10,011 nt of DNA from JAWLFI01 sp964627995 (GTDB lineage Bacteria; Bacteroidota; Bacteroidia; Chitinophagales; Saprospiraceae). A program made the position numbers and the translations under genes. The stretch spans positions 1-10,011 of the forward strand of contig CAZVLN010000063.1 in NCBI GenBank assembly GCA_964627995.1, read 5' to 3'. Under the pieces are notes generated by a model that made no database searches, was not told the origin of the DNA, and worked only from the letters and a program-made list of their open reading frames with translations. Position 1 is the stretch's first letter; each line of letters opens with the position of its first letter. Shown in pieces: positions 7,270-10,011 of this stretch.

Positions 7270-7302
7270 ACTGAACGCCCGAAAACATATAAAAAAGAGA
7301 GG

Positions 7303-8739
7303 TTATTTGGGATCAGGGGCTAATCGGTGGCCATAGGAGAGCAAACCAACGAGCGCGAGCACCCAGAAGAAGAGGCCGCCGATTTTAAAGTGTTCGATCA
7401 TATCATTCATCACATTGATGACAAGCAGGCCGGAAAAGATGCAAAATAGAGCCCCTAGCAGTTGTCGATCTGCGGGTCTCAGACGTCCGGAATGGTATAA
7501 TTGCTCCATAAATAAGAGGCTGCCGGCTACCAGAATAATCCAGAAAATCAGTCCGGGCCAGCCCTGATCGGTGAGAATCATGAGATAATAATTATGGACT
7601 CCGGAGCGCTCGGGATTGTCGCTCATGTAGGTGGAAAAAGACTTCACGGTGTACCCTTTGTAAGTAGGGTAGAAGGTGCCCGGCCCTGTGCCCATCCAGG
7701 GATAGTCTACTGTCATATGACGAGCGGCTACCCAGCGATGTAGGCGTTCCATGGTGGACAGATCCTCCAGTTTATAGGTCGCTTCGAGCAGATTTCCAAA
7801 TTCGTCCTGGTAAATAGTGCGCTCGTAATTGGGTGCATATTTTAGATAGGTTCGCTCACTCAATAAATAGCTAATGCCCATTACTACCGTAATAGCGGCC
7901 AGTATCATGGCGGGACGGAGCAAGCGAAAGTGTAAGATTCCGAAAATAATGGGGTACAGAATCAAAAGGCCAATCGCAATGCGCGTGAACGAAAAATAGA
8001 TGGCGACGGGAAATAAAAGCAGGCCCGCTCCTAAAACCAACCCCGGTAGAGAAAATCGAGGATACCACCGTTTGGCGACCCAAATCAGCGGGTAAAAAAG
8101 GACCATGAGGCAGCCGTAATCTACATGATTTTGGTAAAAGAGGCCAATGGCGGTATTGATTTTGGAAAAGGACAAGTCGAATTGGATGTGTCGTACAAAT
8201 ACGTACACAATACTGATGAGCATGGGTATGTAAAAGAACCACCACAGACGCTCGAAGGCTTTTGGCTTGCGCAAGGTATACCAACTGGCTACGTAAAAGG
8301 CGCCAAGGAACCAGAGTTTTGCGGTAAAGAATTTGGCGGAGACAATCGGTTGGGTGGAGGTGAAGCTGGTAAGAAAAATCCAACTCAGGTGAATCAAAAT
8401 GAGGATCGTAAACGGGTGGTGTATGATTTCCTTTCGAATCTGGCTGTCGCGACCAGGTACTAGCAAGAAAGCGGTGGTTACAATCATGAGGAGCTCAGCA
8501 GGCAAGGCCAGCTTTGTGCCCCCTAAAATATTGACTTCAAAAGAAAAGGGAATAAAAAAGAACAGGGCGTAATACAGGCGATGCACAGAAGAACACAGCC
8601 AGGTCCCTAAGATGAGAATAGACGGAACCCAAAGCAACCAGCTTTGCTCTGTCAATAGGGCCAGCGATAATATGACCAAGAAGCCGAGTCCGGCTATACG
8701 GTCCGCGGCGGGTAGTGATATGTTTTTCCAATTATCCAT
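7303..8739 (-). CDS. O-antigen ligase/polymerase family protein (Wzy_C/WaaL-like)
   Basis: This 478-residue protein has about 11-12 membrane helices and the large periplasmic loop characteristic of the O-antigen ligase/polymerase family, between about residues 293 and 383. Landmarks in the loop are 'STMERLHRW' (R332, R335), 'DYPWMGTGPGTFYPTY' (345-360) and 'SGVHNYYLMILTDQGWPGLIFW' with H382. The conserved His and Arg are the residues implicated in joining polysaccharide to its acceptor in WaaL. Arg253 in 'FTRIAIG' sits at the end of the preceding helices, as is common in the family. It would transfer or polymerise undecaprenyl-linked glycans on the periplasmic face. Ligase (WaaL), polymerase (Wzy) or exopolysaccharide polymerase cannot be told apart by sequence alone, so no symbol is given. 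The start overlaps the end of the chain-length regulator gene by 8 bases, which points to co-expression and a shared pathway. Confidence 0.87.
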   Translation of the reverse strand: MDNWKNISLPAADRIAGLGFLVILSLALLTEQSWLLWVPSILILGTWLCSSVHRLYYALFFFIPFSFEVNILGGTKLALPAELLMIVTTAFLLVPGRDSQIRKEIIHHPFTILILIHLSWIFLTSFTSTQPIVSAKFFTAKLWFLGAFYVASWYTLRKPKAFERLWWFFYIPMLISIVYVFVRHIQFDLSFSKINTAIGLFYQNHVDYGCLMVLFYPLIWVAKRWYPRFSLPGLVLGAGLLLFPVAIYFSFTRIAIGLLILYPIIFGILHFRLLRPAMILAAITVVMGISYLLSERTYLKYAPNYERTIYQDEFGNLLEATYKLEDLSTMERLHRWVAARHMTVDYPWMGTGPGTFYPTYKGYTVKSFSTYMSDNPERSGVHNYYLMILTDQGWPGLIFWIILVAGSLLFMEQLYHSGRLRPADRQLLGALFCIFSGLLVINVMNDMIEHFKIGGLFFWVLALVGLLSYGHRLAPDPK

Positions 8740-9862
8740 CGCCTCTCAGTCGTGCCCAATCAAATCCTTTGTAGGATTCCATACCCCAAACCCATAGCAC
8801 ACTGAATATAAAGGCTCCGAGGGTGCTCATAATTACAATCAGGGAACGAACGGGCTCACTTTTCTGGTCAGGAACGTCAGCTTCCTCAATCAGGTGGATG
8901 CCTGGTGGGGATGCGGTATAGGCTGATTGGTAGAATTCCAGTCGTCTGATTTCATTGGAAATATCTGAGCGCATTCCGCCTTGTAACTGCCGATAATATT
9001 CATATCGGGGTAAGCCTTGCGTGAAACGATTGATGTTAGAAAAGGACTTCTCAGCGATGGAGTCACCCGTCAACTGGTTGAGTTTCGCACTAAGCCCTTC
9101 GACTTGAGTCTCTGCTTTTCGTAACGAATCACGGGGAATCCCACGTTGGCTTTTTAAGTTTTTAAGGCGACCGCGTGCCTCAGCTAGGTTGGACTCCGCA
9201 CTGGTGATGGCCGTGGTGATCATTTCCGACTGCACCTCGGGAGCGATGATGCCATAATCCTCGCGCAGTCTACGAAGAGTATCGGTATAGCTTTGAATGA
9301 GCTGTCTTTTATCGCCGATGGAGTGTTGAAAGGTCTCTATAATGCGCAGCTGACTTTGTTTTTGGAAGTCCACGACTTCTTTTTCTACAAAATTTCGGGC
9401 AGCAACCGCAATGTCATGGGCTGTCTGTGGATCTTTATGCTTCATTTTGATACGAATGGCATCCCGCTCATCCTTTTGAATGGTCAGATCACTAGAAACA
9501 GACGCCCGAAGATTTGAACCAATTTCCATATCGCTGGTGTCAACGCCATAGTAGGTTCTCAGGTCAAAACTATCGATCAGGTAATCGATCAATCGGTCAG
9601 ATTCTGCCAGGCTTAAGAGGCGATCCCGATCATCTTCTGTACCGTAATACTGCATATCGTTTCCCGTCAGGCCAAAGATCTTTTCGGCTTTCCCCAGATC
9701 CGGGCTGGCCGCTAAAAAGCGTGTCTCCGATTCGTAATAGACGGGCAGGGAAAGAGAAATAATGACGCTCAGTATCATCGCAATGAGCGTGAGGCCGATG
9801 ATAAAGCGCCGCTTTTTATAGAGGGGGCGGAGAACCGGCCAGGTATTTTTCGTTGACATCAT
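8732..9862 (-). CDS. polysaccharide chain-length determinant (Wzz/PCP type), no kinase domain
   Basis: With the start at 9862 the protein is 376 residues. It has a short basic cytoplasmic N-terminus (PLYKKRR), a first membrane helix at about 20-39, and a long periplasmic region with 'SLPVYYESETRFLAASPDL' at its entry. An alpha-helical, coiled-coil-prone part follows at about 150-270. A Pro-containing segment (EEADVPDQKSEPVRS) precedes the second helix (about 340-361), and a 15-residue cytoplasmic tail ends the protein. This is the Wzz topology: proteins of this type oligomerise in the inner membrane and set glycan chain length together with Wzy. There is no C-terminal tyrosine-kinase domain. 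The ATG pair at 9862/9859 fits the family; the reading frame stays open upstream to the window edge, with a TTG at 9979 and a hydrophobic stretch (ELYILIFVLLAYNL), so a longer form cannot be excluded. Confidence 0.85.
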   Translation of the reverse strand: MMSTKNTWPVLRPLYKKRRFIIGLTLIAMILSVIISLSLPVYYESETRFLAASPDLGKAEKIFGLTGNDMQYYGTEDDRDRLLSLAESDRLIDYLIDSFDLRTYYGVDTSDMEIGSNLRASVSSDLTIQKDERDAIRIKMKHKDPQTAHDIAVAARNFVEKEVVDFQKQSQLRIIETFQHSIGDKRQLIQSYTDTLRRLREDYGIIAPEVQSEMITTAITSAESNLAEARGRLKNLKSQRGIPRDSLRKAETQVEGLSAKLNQLTGDSIAEKSFSNINRFTQGLPRYEYYRQLQGGMRSDISNEIRRLEFYQSAYTASPPGIHLIEEADVPDQKSEPVRSLIVIMSTLGAFIFSVLWVWGMESYKGFDWARLRGDG

Positions 9863-9880
9863 AGGATCGAGATTGTAGGC

Positions 9881-9888
9881 CAAAAGTA
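9881..9888 (-). promoter_or_regulatory. possible -7 box upstream of the Wzz-like gene
   Basis: On the minus strand this reads TACTTTTG, an exact match to the Bacteroidetes -7 consensus TAnnTTTG, 18 bases before the ATG at 9862. No clear TTTG is found at the expected -33 distance, so it may be chance or a weak internal promoter. Confidence 0.3.
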
Positions 9889-10011
9889 CGAAAATCAGAA
9901 TGTATAGCTCTAACTTTTCAGGGGCGGGATTTTTAAAAGAGGAATTAGCGTCATTACCACTAAGTATGGAAAATCGCAAAGGGTCCGGATAAGGATTGAG
10001 TAGAAAAGTAT
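9889..10011 (-). other. right edge: open reading frame of uncertain status upstream of the Wzz-like gene
   Basis: The minus-strand frame of the Wzz-like gene has no stop up to the window edge. Translated, it contains 'NPYPDPLRFSILSGNDANSS' followed by a hydrophobic run. This could be an N-terminal extension of the regulator or chance open frame. A second minus frame is also open until a TAG at about 9910-9912 and could be the tail of an upstream gene. The sequence shown does not decide between these. Confidence 0.25.

Larger units (their letters stand above)
7090..7285. repeat. GC-rich, hairpin-rich intergenic element between convergent genes
   Basis: The 250 bases between the convergent stops (7052 and 7303) hold no convincing gene. 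Positions 7131-7220 are about 73% G+C by direct count, much richer than the genes around. Several hairpins can be drawn: CCGCCCGCC (7191-7199) with GGCGGGCGG (7208-7216), a perfect 9-bp stem with an 8-base loop; CTGCTC (7255-7260) with GAGCAG (7264-7269) around GAA; and CGCCG (7146-7150) with CGGCG (7166-7170). Near the edges, TGCGTTA (7114-7120) is matched by TAACGCA (7246-7252), like short inverted ends. No stem is followed by a T-tract in either direction, so these are not ordinary terminators. A dispersed REP-like or miniature mobile repeat, or a structured RNA, are the main options; copy number cannot be judged from one window. Confidence 0.5.

Noticed and set aside
7053..7302. Intrinsic bidirectional terminator between the convergent genes
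   Set aside because: Strong stems are present but none is followed by a T-tract in either direction; a terminator role is possible but not supported by the standard signature.
8125..8463. 112-codon + strand open frame inside the ligase gene
   Set aside because: Antisense shadow of a well-supported membrane protein gene, with no family features of its own.
1..10011. CRISPR array, tRNA, rRNA, insertion sequence or toxin-antitoxin pair
   Set aside because: No regularly spaced repeats, no recognisable tRNA or rRNA segments, and no transposase or toxin-like proteins were seen on either strand.

Overview
The window most likely comes from a member of the Bacteroidota, probably the Saprospiria/Lewinella-like lineage. 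The indications are an ECF sigma factor of the Bacteroidetes type followed directly by a one-helix protein with a C-terminal outer-membrane barrel, an LVIVD-repeat lipoprotein, barrel proteins ending in phenylalanine, A-rich leaders without obvious Shine-Dalgarno sites, and sequences resembling the Bacteroidetes -7 box (TAnnTTTG). The lineage is an inference from gene content. A 100-base N run with identical 55-base flanks shows that this is a draft, scaffolded assembly.

Left part (190-4307, + strand): four genes are packed as one apparent operon. They encode an LVIVD-repeat surface lipoprotein, a small outer-membrane beta-barrel protein (interrupted by the artificial gap), an ECF RNA polymerase sigma-70 factor starting at TTG, and an inner-membrane-anchored protein with a long disordered linker and a C-terminal barrel-like domain. 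The junctions are a 1-base overlap, a 4-base overlap and a 2-base spacer. The last two genes look like a sigma/anti-sigma-like pair in which the partner may span the whole envelope. The first two may be surface components of the same signalling unit.

Middle (4400-7052, + strand): a polytopic membrane protein of about 12 helices with no certain function lies 7 bases before a creatinase/aminopeptidase-P-fold (M24) protein. In the M24 protein, three of the five canonical metal ligands appear to be replaced, in a pattern close to creatinase.

Convergent intergenic region (7053-7302): a strongly GC-rich, hairpin-rich stretch separates the two strands. It looks like a dispersed intergenic repeat or structured RNA rather than a gene.

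Right part (7303-9862, - strand): a polysaccharide chain-length regulator (Wzz/PCP type, without kinase domain) overlaps by 8 bases an O-antigen ligase/polymerase-like membrane protein. Together they form the edge of a surface-polysaccharide cluster that continues beyond the right end of the window.
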